DNA of 64,000 nt from an uncultured Bacteroidota bacterium (GCA_903847205.1 CAINDA010000045.1:1-64000); one strand, 5' to 3'. Shown: positions 26,926-36,531, counted from the first letter of the stretch. Notes: generated by a model not told the origin, from the sequence alone. Numbers and translations: made by a program.

Positions 26926-27306
26926 TTATTTTTTTGACATTTTGGTTTTTGTCCGCTCTATATTTTCCTTAACCTTAAACTTAACAATTTTACTTACCAG
27001 CGCCAATGGAAGTGCTTTATCAAGCGGGAATTGAACGGAACCTTTCGCTCCTTTAAAAACTGAAAGCTCTTTCTTAAATGTTTCAATACCTGAAGCAGTA
27101 GGATAAAACCCGATGTGATTTTTCCAGGCGGCAAAATAAACCAGCATTCCATAATATTTAAATGCAGGCATTTGGTAACTTATTACCTCTTCTGCTTCCG
27201 GCGCGGCTTTTCTAATTGCTGCCCTGAGGTCTTCTAAAATTTTTTGAGTTTCTTTTGGGAAACTCTTTATATACGCATCTACCTCTTTGTTTTTAATGGC
27301 TTCCAT
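26926..27306 (-). CDS. DUF1801 (YdhG-like) protein
   Basis: The 126-residue product starts MEAIKNKEVDAYIKSFP. Family landmarks are LRAAIRKAAPEAEEVISYQMPAFKY (motif about 26-50), with the conserved PEAEE and Y-x-MP, then AAWKNHIGFYP (about 58-68) and FPLDKALPL (about 97-105). The fold is that of the iron chaperone/YdhG group. Its biochemical role is not established. It is cytoplasmic and full length. Confidence 0.8.
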   Translation of the reverse strand: MEAIKNKEVDAYIKSFPKETQKILEDLRAAIRKAAPEAEEVISYQMPAFKYYGMLVYFAAWKNHIGFYPTASGIETFKKELSVFKGAKGSVQFPLDKALPLALVSKIVKFKVKENIERTKTKMSKK

Positions 27307-27442
27307 GAGATAAAATGTATTTTGTTATCGTTTTTTAATTGTTTGTTAACGGCGCGTCTTCATTTATACATTTCTGAAACAGCTTCATATAAATGATCGC
27401 GTATTCATATGAATTCATCGGCAGCTTTTCAACGTTTCTTTC

Positions 27443-27826
27443 TTACACTGTTTTAGGGTAAACGAACCCAGTAGTTTTTTCCTTTGTTTTTATAGAGCGC
27501 ACTTCAATTCTTGCAGTCGCACTAAATTCAAATTCAGGATTTCGTTTGGCAATTTCAACAGCCTCGTTTATATCAGCGGCAAGGATATGATAGTATCCTG
27601 TCTGCACCTCTTCCTTTTCATTAAAAGGTATTTCTTTCCAATCACCAGTGGTTCCGGAAATGATTTTACCTTCTCTTACAAGCGGCTGTGCTGAAATCAG
27701 CTTCCCGTTTTTCTTTAGATCACCGATATAACTTTCGCACTTTTTTAGAAAACGTTGATGCTGCTCATCCGGCCATGCCGATTGATGATCGAGCTTATTG
27801 CGGATTAAGAGCATAAATTCTTTCAT
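27443..27826 (-). CDS. YCII-related domain protein
   Basis: The 127-residue product opens MKEFMLLIRNK, and has HQRFLKKCESYIGDLKKNGKLISAQPL, then KEEVQTGYYHILAADINEAVEIAKRNPEF and RIEVRSI. This is the DGPF/YCII family pattern: a ferredoxin-like fold with a strand-helix-strand start and an A-x-x-NP late motif. Some relatives are fused to sigma factors, and their substrates are unknown. The family's central His is not obvious here. It is cytoplasmic. Confidence 0.8.
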   Translation of the reverse strand: MKEFMLLIRNKLDHQSAWPDEQHQRFLKKCESYIGDLKKNGKLISAQPLVREGKIISGTTGDWKEIPFNEKEEVQTGYYHILAADINEAVEIAKRNPEFEFSATARIEVRSIKTKEKTTGFVYPKTV

Positions 27827-27912
27827 CTCTTAGATTTTTTTGTTTGAATTTTTAGAATTGTTTTTTTGCCGCAGTCAAACATTTCTAAAGCTGCATTTAG
27901 CGTGCGGAACAT

Positions 27913-28881
27913 TTATAGTGATAAAATTTCCAGCATACGTCTTAAATCAGGATCAAGCCCCTGACGGTGTTTAACGGCATTCGCAAAAGGAGTGTAGGTA
28001 ATTTTTTTATCCACCACTCCTATCATTACCCCCTGCCTGCCTGCAAGCAAAGCTTCCACAGCGGAAAACCCCATTCTGCTGCTATTCACGCGGTCCATGG
28101 CGGAAGGGTTGCCCCCCCGCTGAATATGCCCGAGAATAGTTACACGGGTATCATAATCGGGCAGCCGTTTTTTTACCTGCTCGGCAATTGTAAAAGCACC
28201 GCCGGCTTCATCGCCTTCAGCAACAATAATAATTTTCGAAGATTTGCTTTTGCGGCCGCCCTCTAACCGTTTAATCAAATCTTCTAAATCAGTTTTTGTC
28301 TCAGGCATTATAATAGACTCGGCCCCAACGCCAATCCCCGAACGCAAAGCAATCAAACCCGCATCACGGCCCATCACCTCAACAAAAAACAAGCGGTCGT
28401 GGCTTTCTGCAGTATCACGTATTTTATCTACGGCTTCCACAACTGTATTGATAGCTGTGTCATAACCAATTGTAAAATCGGTGCCGATTAAATCATTATC
28501 AATAGTTCCGGGACAGCCTACAAATGGGATGATGCAGGTTTTTGAAAACTCCACCGCACCTTTAAATGTGCCGTCTCCGCCGATAGCAACAACGCCTTCG
28601 ATACCGTGTTTGATTAAATTATCCAGCGCTTTCTTACGTCCCTCAAGTGTTAAAAACTCTTTACTCCTTGCAGTTTTTAAAATGGTTCCGCCCCGCTGAA
28701 TAATATTGGCGACAGATTTTGCACCCAAAGGAATAAATTCATTTCGTATCATGCCGTCATATCCATGCATAATGCCCATCACTTCCAAATCATGGTAAAT
28801 TGCAGTGCGCACTACTGCCCTTATGCAGGCATTCATCCCAGGAGAATCACCTCCTGAGGTTAAAACAGCTATCTTTTTCAT
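27913..28881 (-). CDS. pfkA: 6-phosphofructokinase
   Basis: The 322-residue enzyme phosphorylates fructose-6-phosphate to fructose-1,6-bisphosphate in glycolysis. Landmarks are VLTSGGDSPGMNACIRAVVR (6-25), IGGDGT (100-105, ATP-binding), CPGTIDNDLIGTD (123-135, catalytic Asp128), VEVMGRDAGLIAL (about 163-175), MPETKTDLEDLI and HIQRGGNPSAMDR (about 250-262). GGDGT is the ATP-type signature. I took ATG 28881 (MKKIAVL) as the start; an ATG at 28893 would add four residues. The length is normal for bacterial PfkA. A duplicated GAATTACAAAT lies upstream. Confidence 0.96.
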   Translation of the reverse strand: MKKIAVLTSGGDSPGMNACIRAVVRTAIYHDLEVMGIMHGYDGMIRNEFIPLGAKSVANIIQRGGTILKTARSKEFLTLEGRKKALDNLIKHGIEGVVAIGGDGTFKGAVEFSKTCIIPFVGCPGTIDNDLIGTDFTIGYDTAINTVVEAVDKIRDTAESHDRLFFVEVMGRDAGLIALRSGIGVGAESIIMPETKTDLEDLIKRLEGGRKSKSSKIIIVAEGDEAGGAFTIAEQVKKRLPDYDTRVTILGHIQRGGNPSAMDRVNSSRMGFSAVEALLAGRQGVMIGVVDKKITYTPFANAVKHRQGLDPDLRRMLEILSL

Positions 28882-28903
28882 TTTAATATGCATTGTTTGC
28901 TGC

Positions 28904-28931
28904 GAATTACAAATTTTATTGAATTACAAAT
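28904..28931. repeat. Direct repeat upstream of pfkA
   Basis: GAATTACAAAT occurs at 28904-28914 and 28921-28931 (17-bp spacing), beginning 23 bp upstream of the pfkA start codon. It could be an operator or a duplicated promoter part; no factor can be named. Confidence 0.4.
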
Positions 28932-28980
28932 CTGGCGATTAAAATTGCCTATTAACGATTCCCCACTCAACTTTAAACTT

Positions 28981-30183
28981 TCAACTCTTAACTCCCTTCT
29001 TCCACCCTTCCTCCAACTTATGCGTTTTTTTTGTTCCCTGATACATTTCAAACTTCATAAATCTGCATTCCAATTGTCCGTTAAACAATTGTATTTTTCT
29101 CGATGGGCGCAAACCAACATGTTTAAAGGCTTCCATGTTAGAGCTGATCACCCAGCAGTCGTATCCCGAAAAGTTTTTCTTGAATGAATCGCCTATGCTT
29201 TTATAAAGTTCTTCAATGTTATCTTTTACCATCCGCTCGCCGTATGGCGGATTCATTACTACCACACCTCGTCCGGGCGGAGCTTCAAAATCTTTTATAT
29301 CACATATTTTTATAGAAACAATATCATCCACTTTTGCATGTTTGCTATTTTCTTTCGCTTTTTTTGCCACGTTCGGCGAAAGCTCTCCTCCGATAATCTT
29401 CTGCTCGTGGTTGGTGATTTTATCAATGGCCGCATCAAAAATGGTATTATATAACTCTTCATCAAAAGCCATAAATTTTTTCCAGCCTTCAAAACTGTAT
29501 TCGTCGCGGTAGTAACCCGGAGGAATATTATTTGCAATCATCGCTGCCTCAATTAAAATAGTTCCCGAGCCGCACATCGGGTCAATAAAATTGCTGCGTT
29601 TATCCCAGCCGCTGAGCAGTATCATGCCGGCAGCCAATACTTCATTTAAAGGAGCAAGGTTAGTTTTGTCGCGATAACCGCGTTTATGAAGCGATTCGCC
29701 TGAACTGTCGAAAGCTACAGTACATGTATTTTGATAAACATGCAAATGAATCCTCAAAGTGGGCTTGTCTAAATCTACCGAAGGGCGCTCGCCGTGTTTT
29801 GCACGAAACTGATCAACAATAGCATCTTTCGCTTTTTGAGAAAGATACTGCGAGTGAGTAAATAAATCGGAGCTTAAAACAGTATCAATAGCAAGTGTAT
29901 CGGTAACATCCATGTAATCTTCCCAATTAATGGATTGTATGGCATCGTATAAAGATTTTTCATCAGTGATAGTAAAAGTTTGAATCGGCACCAAAATACG
30001 CAGAGCTGTACGCAGGCATATATTGGCTTTATACATAAAACCTTTATCGCCGGAAAAACTTACAGCCCGGTTATGAGTTTCGATATTCTGTGCTCCCAGC
30101 CTTTGCAATTCGGTTGACAGCACATCTTCCAAACCAAAAATGGTTTTGGCGGTCATTTTAAAATTTTTCTCGTCGTTCAGCAT
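28981..30183 (-). CDS. THUMP-domain RNA methyltransferase (RlmL-N/Trm14-like)
   Basis: The ~400-residue protein starts MLNDEKNFKMTAKTIFGLEDVLSTEL. I took ATG 30183, because the longer start at 30201 overlaps a TATCTTTG box (30199-30206). The N-terminal ~60 residues resemble a ferredoxin-like segment, followed by a THUMP domain (about 65-160; SQKAKDAIVDQFR, PTLRIHLHVYQNTCTVAFDSSG). A class I methyltransferase follows, with SAM motif FIDPMCGSGTILIEAAMIA (about 190-208) and catalytic NPPYGERM (about 295). This matches bacterial enzymes that make N2-methylguanine in 23S rRNA. It is cytoplasmic. Confidence 0.88.
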   Translation of the reverse strand: MLNDEKNFKMTAKTIFGLEDVLSTELQRLGAQNIETHNRAVSFSGDKGFMYKANICLRTALRILVPIQTFTITDEKSLYDAIQSINWEDYMDVTDTLAIDTVLSSDLFTHSQYLSQKAKDAIVDQFRAKHGERPSVDLDKPTLRIHLHVYQNTCTVAFDSSGESLHKRGYRDKTNLAPLNEVLAAGMILLSGWDKRSNFIDPMCGSGTILIEAAMIANNIPPGYYRDEYSFEGWKKFMAFDEELYNTIFDAAIDKITNHEQKIIGGELSPNVAKKAKENSKHAKVDDIVSIKICDIKDFEAPPGRGVVVMNPPYGERMVKDNIEELYKSIGDSFKKNFSGYDCWVISSNMEAFKHVGLRPSRKIQLFNGQLECRFMKFEMYQGTKKTHKLEEGWKKGVKS

Positions 30184-30201
30184 TATCAATATTTTTAACA
30201 A

Positions 30202-30478
30202 AGATATTGATTTAGCCTTATGTAAAATTTAGTCTAACATATATAACGTCCTTTAATTATTCAGGACTCCTGTATTGTCAAAGCTTCTAATTGCATCCTC
30301 TAGAATGACTCAGCCATTTTAAAAATTGCAGGGTTTTATTAATATTTAAGAAAACGCGCGGTTATTGGGCAGGCATTTAGAGATATACATAAAAATACTC
30401 AATCGTTTCTGGGATAAAGCCTTTGTTTTAACTGGCTTAAACCTTGTTTTTACAAAAAACAAAAAATAATAGTAAAGT
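30202..30478. other. Divergent intergenic stretch
   Basis: This lies between the methyltransferase and the lipoprotein gene. Apart from possible promoters at its ends I saw no gene, tRNA or repeat. A minus-strand open frame across 30346-30708 overlaps the lipoprotein start and has no protein-like features. Confidence 0.5.
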
Positions 30479-30512
30479 TTTGCATGATATAATAGATAAA
30501 GTATTATTTTTG
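30479..30512 (+). promoter_or_regulatory. Likely promoter of the lipoprotein gene
   Basis: TTTG (30479-30482) and TATTTTTG (30505-30512) are separated by 22 bp, close to the Bacteroidetes -33 TTTG / -7 TAnnTTTG layout. The start of transcription would be near 30519, leaving a leader of about 60 nt before ATG 30581. Confidence 0.5.
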
Positions 30513-30580
30513 ACCATTCTTTAAGTTTGGATATAATTAAAGGATATAATTTATTTTTCACATCAATAAACACATTTGAA

Positions 30581-31480
30581 ATGAAATTGAAATTTAGGAC
30601 ATTTAAGGGAGCATTTGCATTGTTATCAGTTTCTGCGTTTTTAGCTGCTGGTTGCGGCAACAACAATGGAAAAAAAACTGTAGACGAAAACCCTACAGTT
30701 GTTGACACTTCAGGAACTATTATAAATATTAATGGTGAACTTTTCAGTATCCCTTCACCTATCCAGACTGCTTTTTTAATTAAAGGCAGCGGAGCTCCTT
30801 ACAGCAAGGGTATTATTAACGACCCCCATAAATCAACTCAGTATTCAACCAACTTTGCGAAAGCACTTAACCTTGGCATTTATGGTGCTGACTTAGGTTA
30901 CGTAACGATCTACGATCAATCGCAGGATGCAATTTCCTACTTGAATTCGGCTAAAAAATTATCCGACGGACTTGGTATTTCTGCTGCATTTGACGCTGCA
31001 ACTATCGACCGCTTCACTAAAAATCTGGGTAATAAAGATTCGCTTCTTGTTTTAGTTGGTGTTGCTTACCGCGCGAGCGATGCATACCTTAAAACAAACG
31101 ACCGCAGTGATGTCAGCGGGCTTGTGCTTGCAGGCGGCTGGATTGAAAGTTTATACTTTACTACAAACATTTACAAAACAAAACCAAGTGATGAAGTTAA
31201 ATTGAGAATTGCAGAACAGAAATTATCGCTGCAGAACTTAATTAAATTATTAACGCCATACTACAGCCAGCCAGAGTACACAAAGTTTGTTGATAATTTA
31301 TATGACCTTTCTACTGTTTATGACGGCATTGAATTCAAATATACTTTTGTGAAGCCGACCACTGATGCTGAAAAGAAAATGACCACCATTAACAGCAAAA
31401 CAGAAGTAAAAATTACACCTGTACAAATTGAGTCTATTGCCCAAAAAATAAAAGATATCAGAAGTCAAATTGTAGGATAA
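30581..31480 (+). CDS. Lipoprotein of unknown function
   Basis: The 299-residue product starts at ATG 30581 (MKLKFRTFKGAF). A signal peptide ends in the lipobox FLAAGC, then GNNNGKK, so it is probably anchored in a membrane facing the periplasm or surface. The mature part is mainly helical, with a segment IPSPIQTAFLIKGSGAPYS, a region resembling helical hairpins (NFAKALNLGIYGADLGYV), and an end EVKITPVQIESIAQKIKDIR. I do not recognise the family with confidence; it resembles conserved Bacteroidetes lipoproteins of about 300 residues. It is followed 67 bp later by a secreted protein, and both may share a message. Confidence 0.75.
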   Translation: MKLKFRTFKGAFALLSVSAFLAAGCGNNNGKKTVDENPTVVDTSGTIININGELFSIPSPIQTAFLIKGSGAPYSKGIINDPHKSTQYSTNFAKALNLGIYGADLGYVTIYDQSQDAISYLNSAKKLSDGLGISAAFDAATIDRFTKNLGNKDSLLVLVGVAYRASDAYLKTNDRSDVSGLVLAGGWIESLYFTTNIYKTKPSDEVKLRIAEQKLSLQNLIKLLTPYYSQPEYTKFVDNLYDLSTVYDGIEFKYTFVKPTTDAEKKMTTINSKTEVKITPVQIESIAQKIKDIRSQIVG

Positions 31481-31547
31481 TTTTCAATTGTAAAATTCGA
31501 AACCATCCATTTTTAAACAACCCAATTAAATTAATAAAGCATAGAAT

Positions 31548-31991
31548 ATGAAAAAAGGAATTTTAAAACTAGTACTGGTAATTTCAGGGTTTGCAATTGT
31601 AAACATTGCATCAGCACAAATTTCAGATACCGTTGCCAGTGTATGCGCAAAACATTTTGAAAGCCAATTTATTTCAGACGGGCAGCAATACCGCGCTTTA
31701 TTAATGAATACTGATGAAACAGCAGAATTTCACCTTACTTTATACGGCGGAACGCTTTACCGTATTGCAGCATGCAGCGGATTAAGAGACGGTGATCTTA
31801 TTTTTTCGGTATTTGATACTTCTCCTGAAAAAAATTTGTTATTTACCAATAAAAACTTTAAAAATGCTCCATACTGGGATTTTAAAATCACCAATACTCT
31901 TGATTGTATAGTTGAAGCAAAACTGGATGCAGAGGGATCAAAAAGTTCTGGAAGAGCGGTTGTCCTTATTGGCTTTAAACAATTGAAATAA
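31548..31991 (+). CDS. Small secreted protein of unknown function
   Basis: The 147-residue product starts MKKGILKLVLVISGFAIVNIASAQ, a clear signal peptide. The mature part is beta-rich: FHLTLYGGTLYRIAACSG, DLIFSVFDTS, PYWDFKITNTLDCIVEAKLDA and RAVVLIGF. It resembles a single beta-sandwich like bacterial pre-peptidase C-terminal domains, with two or three Cys. The function is unknown. A strong terminator lies 24 bp after the stop, closing a likely operon with the upstream lipoprotein gene. Confidence 0.75.
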   Translation: MKKGILKLVLVISGFAIVNIASAQISDTVASVCAKHFESQFISDGQQYRALLMNTDETAEFHLTLYGGTLYRIAACSGLRDGDLIFSVFDTSPEKNLLFTNKNFKNAPYWDFKITNTLDCIVEAKLDAEGSKSSGRAVVLIGFKQLK

Positions 31992-32014
31992 AATACCTGA
32001 TAACCTTTTTCAAG

Positions 32015-32050
32015 GACATTAATTACTACGGTATTAATGTCTTTTTTTTT
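32015..32050 (+). terminator. Rho-independent terminator
   Basis: GACATTAAT (32015-32023) pairs perfectly with ATTAATGTC (32033-32041) around a 9-base loop, then a T-run. It ends the transcript of the preceding secreted-protein gene. Confidence 0.85.
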
Positions 32051-32158
32051 CTAAAATTAATGAATGTTATAATAATGAATAGAGTTGCCGCAAAACATGA
32101 GAAATACATGCAGCATTTTTAAACTGCTTTATCCATTATACTTAATACTTTAAAATAA

Positions 32159-35100
32159 ATGAGTGAAAGAATTTTAAAGGCACTGATGCAGATGTTTGCC
32201 ATTATTGCCAAAGTGGACGGCATTAATGACAGCGGGAGGTTAATTGTACAGACATTCTTAAAACAGCAGTTAAATCAGGAATTGGTTGATCAGTACCTCG
32301 CCATATTTGACGAGTTTTTAGAAGCTCACCACCAGGTAGCCAAAAGAAAAGACGGTTCTGCTAAGCGGACATCGCTCAATTCTGTTAAAGTTTTAAAAAT
32401 ATGCACCCAGATTAACAGCGAGCTAACTCAGGTGCAGAAAGTGGTTGTGTTAATCCGCCTTCTCGAATTTATTAATTCTAATACTGAAATATCAGAACAG
32501 GAGTTTGAATTTGTAAACACTGTTGCTGAAACTTTTAATATTGAAGACGAAGAGTTCAAGCGCTGCCTGAACTTTATTCAGGTCAAGGATAATGCCATTC
32601 CCGATTCTCCAAAAATCCTTGTAATTGACAGCCTTACATCCCACAACTTTAAAGACACCAAATATATTTATTCTGAAGGGATTACAGGGCAGGTGCGCAT
32701 ATTGTGGATTTCAAGCGTAAATATTTATGTACTGCTCTATTTCGGGAAAAGTGATTTGTACCTTAACGGACAGATTCTATCGCCGGGCAAGGTATTTATT
32801 TTAACGCAAGGCTCATCGTTAAGGAGTTCAAAAGTAAAACCTGTTTATTACAGCGATATTCTGAGTGCATTTATGAGTGATACTACAAAAGCGAAAGTGT
32901 CATTTGTTGTTCAAAATCTGGAGTATAAATTTCCCGGCGGCAAGCTTGGATTGCGCGATATTAATTTCAGTGAAGATTCCGGCAAACTCATCGGCATAAT
33001 GGGAGGGTCCGGTGCCGGAAAGTCAACCCTGCTCAATGTTCTTAACAGCAATGAAATGCCCAGCGGTGGTTCAGTAAAAATTAACGGCATTAATATTCAT
33101 ACTGAAAAAAATAAAATTGAAGGCGTAATCGGAATGGTTTCTCAGGACGATTTGCTGATTGAAGAACTTACCGTATTTCAAAATCTTTTTTATAATGCAA
33201 AACTCTGCTTCGGAAACAAGAGCGACGAAGTAATTACAGGGATGGTTGTGGATGTGCTCACCAGCCTTGGTTTGATTGAAACTCGCGATTTAAAAGTCGG
33301 AAGCCCTTTAGAAAAAACAATTTCAGGAGGTCAGAGAAAACGCTTGAATATTGCTTTGGAATTAATCCGTGAGCCCTCCGTTATGTTTGTGGATGAGCCT
33401 ACATCAGGCCTTTCGTCGCGCGACTCTGAAAACATCATGGACCTTTTGAAAGAGCTTGCGTTGAAAGGCAAGCTTGTCTTCGTTGTTATCCATCAGCCTT
33501 CATCAGATATTTTTAAAATGTTTGATAAACTGATGATACTTGATGTAGGCGGATATCCTATTTATTACGGCAACCCTGTTGATTCGGTTATTTATTTTAA
33601 GACTGTTGTGCACCACGCCAATTCTAATGTAAGTGAATGTATCGACTGCGGTAACGTAAACCCTGAACAGGTATTTAATATTATTGAATCCAAGGTATTA
33701 GACGAGTTTGGAAACATCACTCCTTTCCGTAAAATATCGCCTTCGGAATGGAATGTTCATTACAAAGAAAAAATTGAAACGAAAGTTTCAGAAGTAGAAA
33801 ACATCACTGAAATACCTGAGAGTACATTTAAAATACCAAGCAAATTTAAGCAGTTTAAGGTGTTTATTACCCGTGATGTATTATCAAAGCTGACCAACAC
33901 CCAGTACCTGTTGATCAACCTGCTTGAGGCTCCGGTACTGGCTTTTATACTTGCCTACCTCGTAAAATATTACAATACCGACTTATCAAATAAAGTAGGG
34001 TACATCTTTCGTGAAAACGAAAATCTTCCTGCTTATATGTTTATGGCGGTTGTTGTTGCTTTATTCATAGGGCTTACCGTGAGTGCGGAAGAAATTATCC
34101 GTGACCGCAAAATTCAAAAACGCGAGTCGTTCCTTAACCTAAGCAAGGGAAGTTATATCTGGTCGAAAATAACTATCATGTTTGTTTTATCGGCAATACA
34201 AACTGCATTATTTGTTTTTGTTGGCAACTATGTTTTAGAAGTGAAAGGATTAACTGGCGAATATTGGCTGGTATTGTTTACTTCGTCCTGCATTGCAAAC
34301 ATGCTGGGATTAAACATTTCGGCAAGTTTTAATTCAGCTGTTACTATTTACATTTTAATCCCTTTCTTAATTATCCCGCAGTTATTGCTGAGCGGTGTAA
34401 TTGTAAAATTTGATAAACTTAATCCGAGCGTTACATCTCAAAAGATGGTGCCTTTTACTGGTGAGATAATGACTTCGCGCTGGGCATTTGAAGCATTGGC
34501 TGTGAAGCAGTTTAAAGACAACAAATTTGACAAGAGCCTTTATAAATACGATAAGGGTATTAGTATCGCCACTTATAAAAAAGATTATTGGCTTACTGAT
34601 TTATCAAAAAAATTAGATAACTGCGAACGCAATTACAAAAACCCTGAAAATCGCCAGGAGATGATGGATGCTTTAAAGATGATCACCAGCGAAATCAGTA
34701 AAGAATTGAAAGTTAATGCGAACGAAAAATTAAAGTGCCCCGGTCTTGAAAACATGAATATGGGTTCGTTCAACGCTGATGTGGCAAAACAGATCCGCGA
34801 TTTTTTAGCTGTGCTGAAATCAAATTACATCAATAGTTTTAAACGTTACAGCGATGCGAAAGATAAAGAAGTAAGCGCATTAAACAGGGACAGCGCTGCT
34901 CAGGCAAAATATTTAAAAGACAAGGATGATTATGAAAATGAAAGTTTGGGAGACCTCGTAACAAACAGAAATTCATTTTATAAAATTTTGGATTTAGACG
35001 GGGCATATATTCAAAAAATGAATCCCGTTTATCTTGATCCAACTGATTCGAATTTTGGGCGTGCACACTTTTTTGCTCCCCGTAAAAAGTTTTTAGACAG

Positions 35101-35251
35101 GTATTATGATACCTATTGGTTTAATTTATGCGTAATTTGGCTGATGTCAATAACTTTAGGAATAGCTCTTTATTTTGATCTTCTTAAGAAGTTTATCACC
35201 ATGCTTGAAACTGTTTTTAGCAAACTTGGAAAAAAGCCTCCAGTAGGCTGA
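32159..35251 (+). CDS. ABCG-type ABC transporter with TerB-like N-terminal domain
   Basis: The 1030-residue protein has residues about 1-140 as a TerB-like helical domain (SERILKALMQMFAIIAKVDG, ISEQEFEFVNTVAETFNI). About 150-240 is a small beta domain, possibly FHA-like. An ABC ATPase follows, with Walker A GGSGAGKST (about 281), signature SGGQRKRLNIALEL (about 390) and Walker B MFVDEPTSGLSS. About 560-790 is an ABC-2 membrane domain with five or six hydrophobic segments, and a last segment lies near 985-1007. NBD-before-TMD order is ABCG-like. About 800-960 is a long soluble helical insertion rich in Lys. The substrate is unknown. Confidence 0.88.
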   Translation: MSERILKALMQMFAIIAKVDGINDSGRLIVQTFLKQQLNQELVDQYLAIFDEFLEAHHQVAKRKDGSAKRTSLNSVKVLKICTQINSELTQVQKVVVLIRLLEFINSNTEISEQEFEFVNTVAETFNIEDEEFKRCLNFIQVKDNAIPDSPKILVIDSLTSHNFKDTKYIYSEGITGQVRILWISSVNIYVLLYFGKSDLYLNGQILSPGKVFILTQGSSLRSSKVKPVYYSDILSAFMSDTTKAKVSFVVQNLEYKFPGGKLGLRDINFSEDSGKLIGIMGGSGAGKSTLLNVLNSNEMPSGGSVKINGINIHTEKNKIEGVIGMVSQDDLLIEELTVFQNLFYNAKLCFGNKSDEVITGMVVDVLTSLGLIETRDLKVGSPLEKTISGGQRKRLNIALELIREPSVMFVDEPTSGLSSRDSENIMDLLKELALKGKLVFVVIHQPSSDIFKMFDKLMILDVGGYPIYYGNPVDSVIYFKTVVHHANSNVSECIDCGNVNPEQVFNIIESKVLDEFGNITPFRKISPSEWNVHYKEKIETKVSEVENITEIPESTFKIPSKFKQFKVFITRDVLSKLTNTQYLLINLLEAPVLAFILAYLVKYYNTDLSNKVGYIFRENENLPAYMFMAVVVALFIGLTVSAEEIIRDRKIQKRESFLNLSKGSYIWSKITIMFVLSAIQTALFVFVGNYVLEVKGLTGEYWLVLFTSSCIANMLGLNISASFNSAVTIYILIPFLIIPQLLLSGVIVKFDKLNPSVTSQKMVPFTGEIMTSRWAFEALAVKQFKDNKFDKSLYKYDKGISIATYKKDYWLTDLSKKLDNCERNYKNPENRQEMMDALKMITSEISKELKVNANEKLKCPGLENMNMGSFNADVAKQIRDFLAVLKSNYINSFKRYSDAKDKEVSALNRDSAAQAKYLKDKDDYENESLGDLVTNRNSFYKILDLDGAYIQKMNPVYLDPTDSNFGRAHFFAPRKKFLDRYYDTYWFNLCVIWLMSITLGIALYFDLLKKFITMLETVFSKLGKKPPVG

Positions 35252-35263
35252 TGCAGGCTTAAC

Positions 35264-35298
35264 AATGGAATTTTAATTATCTATAATTAAGTCCATTT
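35264..35298 (+). terminator. Hairpin after the ABC transporter, weak terminator
   Basis: AATGGA (35264-35269) pairs with TCCATT (35292-35297), and TTAATTAT with ATAATTAA inside. The following sequence is T-rich but not a clean run, so termination is uncertain. Confidence 0.4.
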
Positions 35299-35325
35299 AT
35301 ATTTATGAGTAATTGATTTTTTGAT

Positions 35326-36531
35326 ATGAAATTTAAGGCAATCATTTTACTTTTTTTTATTGCACTAAATTACCAGGCTCAAAATCTGGTGCCAAACGGA
35401 GATTTTGAAACCCATTCCACATGCCCTGCTGCAGCAGGACAGATAAACGTCGCCACTCCCTGGTATGAGCCTTGCGGCGGAAGCGCTGATTATTATAATG
35501 CTTGTGCGAATCCAAGTTTAACAGGCGTTCCGAATAATATCGCCGGCGGCTACCAGCCGGCGCATTCCGGCAGCGGATATGCAGGCATTTATACCCTTAA
35601 ACAAGGTGCTCCAGATTACAGAAGCTACCTGCAGATCCCGCTGAGCAGTGCGCTTATCCCCAATAAATGTTATTCTTTGGAGTTTTATGTAAGCTCTTTA
35701 AATATTAATCCTTACGGATCAAACAACATCGGATGTTATATCTCTGTAACACCTGTTTCCGGAGCGCCTACAGCCGTTTTAAACTTTGTTCCGCAGATAG
35801 TTCAGGCCGGGAACCCCGTTATGAACGACACAGTTAACTGGGTGAAAGTATCCGGAATGTACAGAGCAGCGGGCGGAGAACAGTATATCACCATCGGTAA
35901 TTTTAAAAGTGATGCAAATACTACTATCGCAGTAAATGATACAGTGAGTGTTTATACAGCACAGGATACCACTTCTTACTATTATATTGACGATGTAACT
36001 TTATCGGTTTTAAAAGCAGCTGATGCTGGCGCTGACGGAGCTATCTGCAGCGGGAGCAGTGTACAGATCGGTACTGCTAATTACCCTGGGGTTATTTACC
36101 GATGGATTCCCGGTAACGGATTGAGCAGTATGAGCAGCGGTATAACAACAGCACAGCCTTTCCAGACTACAACTTATTATTTGACGCAGATAACTCCCTG
36201 CGCAGATTCGACAGTTGACAGCGTGACCGTTCAAGTATGCGACACAACTGCAAAGAGAGCATTATTGATTCCAAATATATTTACTCCCAATGACGACGGG
36301 GTGAATGATTATTTTATAATTACCGGGGGAAACCTGGCCGCATTAAACTGCAAATTATATAACCGCTGGGGAACTCTGGTTACGGAACTTACAAAGCTGA
36401 ACGAAGTTTGGGATGGCAGAACGACTTCCGGACTGCCATGTTCAAGCGGTGTTTACTTCTATGTTCTTACATCTCAGAGTAATGACGGCAGCGAAGTTGA
36501 TAAAAAAGGTTTTGTCGAGCTAATCCGATAA
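35326..36531 (+). CDS. Secreted protein with gliding-motility C-terminal domain
   Basis: The 401-residue protein starts with a signal peptide (MKFKAIILLFFIALNYQAQ). Residues about 20-225 are a lectin/carbohydrate-binding-like beta domain with NLVPNGDFETHSTCP, PNKCYSLEFYVSSLN, GGEQYITIGNF and YYIDDVTLS, typical of Bacteroidetes surface proteins. Residues about 230-305 form a small Ig/PKD-like segment (SGSSVQIGTANYPGVIYRW). The last ~85 residues are a type B sorting domain: IPNIFTPNDDGVNDYF, LYNRWGTLV, EVWDGRTTSGLPCSSGVYFY and GFVELIR. It is exported by type IX secretion and probably surface-held. Confidence 0.9.
   Translation: MKFKAIILLFFIALNYQAQNLVPNGDFETHSTCPAAAGQINVATPWYEPCGGSADYYNACANPSLTGVPNNIAGGYQPAHSGSGYAGIYTLKQGAPDYRSYLQIPLSSALIPNKCYSLEFYVSSLNINPYGSNNIGCYISVTPVSGAPTAVLNFVPQIVQAGNPVMNDTVNWVKVSGMYRAAGGEQYITIGNFKSDANTTIAVNDTVSVYTAQDTTSYYYIDDVTLSVLKAADAGADGAICSGSSVQIGTANYPGVIYRWIPGNGLSSMSSGITTAQPFQTTTYYLTQITPCADSTVDSVTVQVCDTTAKRALLIPNIFTPNDDGVNDYFIITGGNLAALNCKLYNRWGTLVTELTKLNEVWDGRTTSGLPCSSGVYFYVLTSQSNDGSEVDKKGFVELIR

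Noticed and set aside
30346-30708. Minus-strand gene
   Set aside because: It overlaps the lipoprotein signal peptide and promoter and has no protein-like composition.
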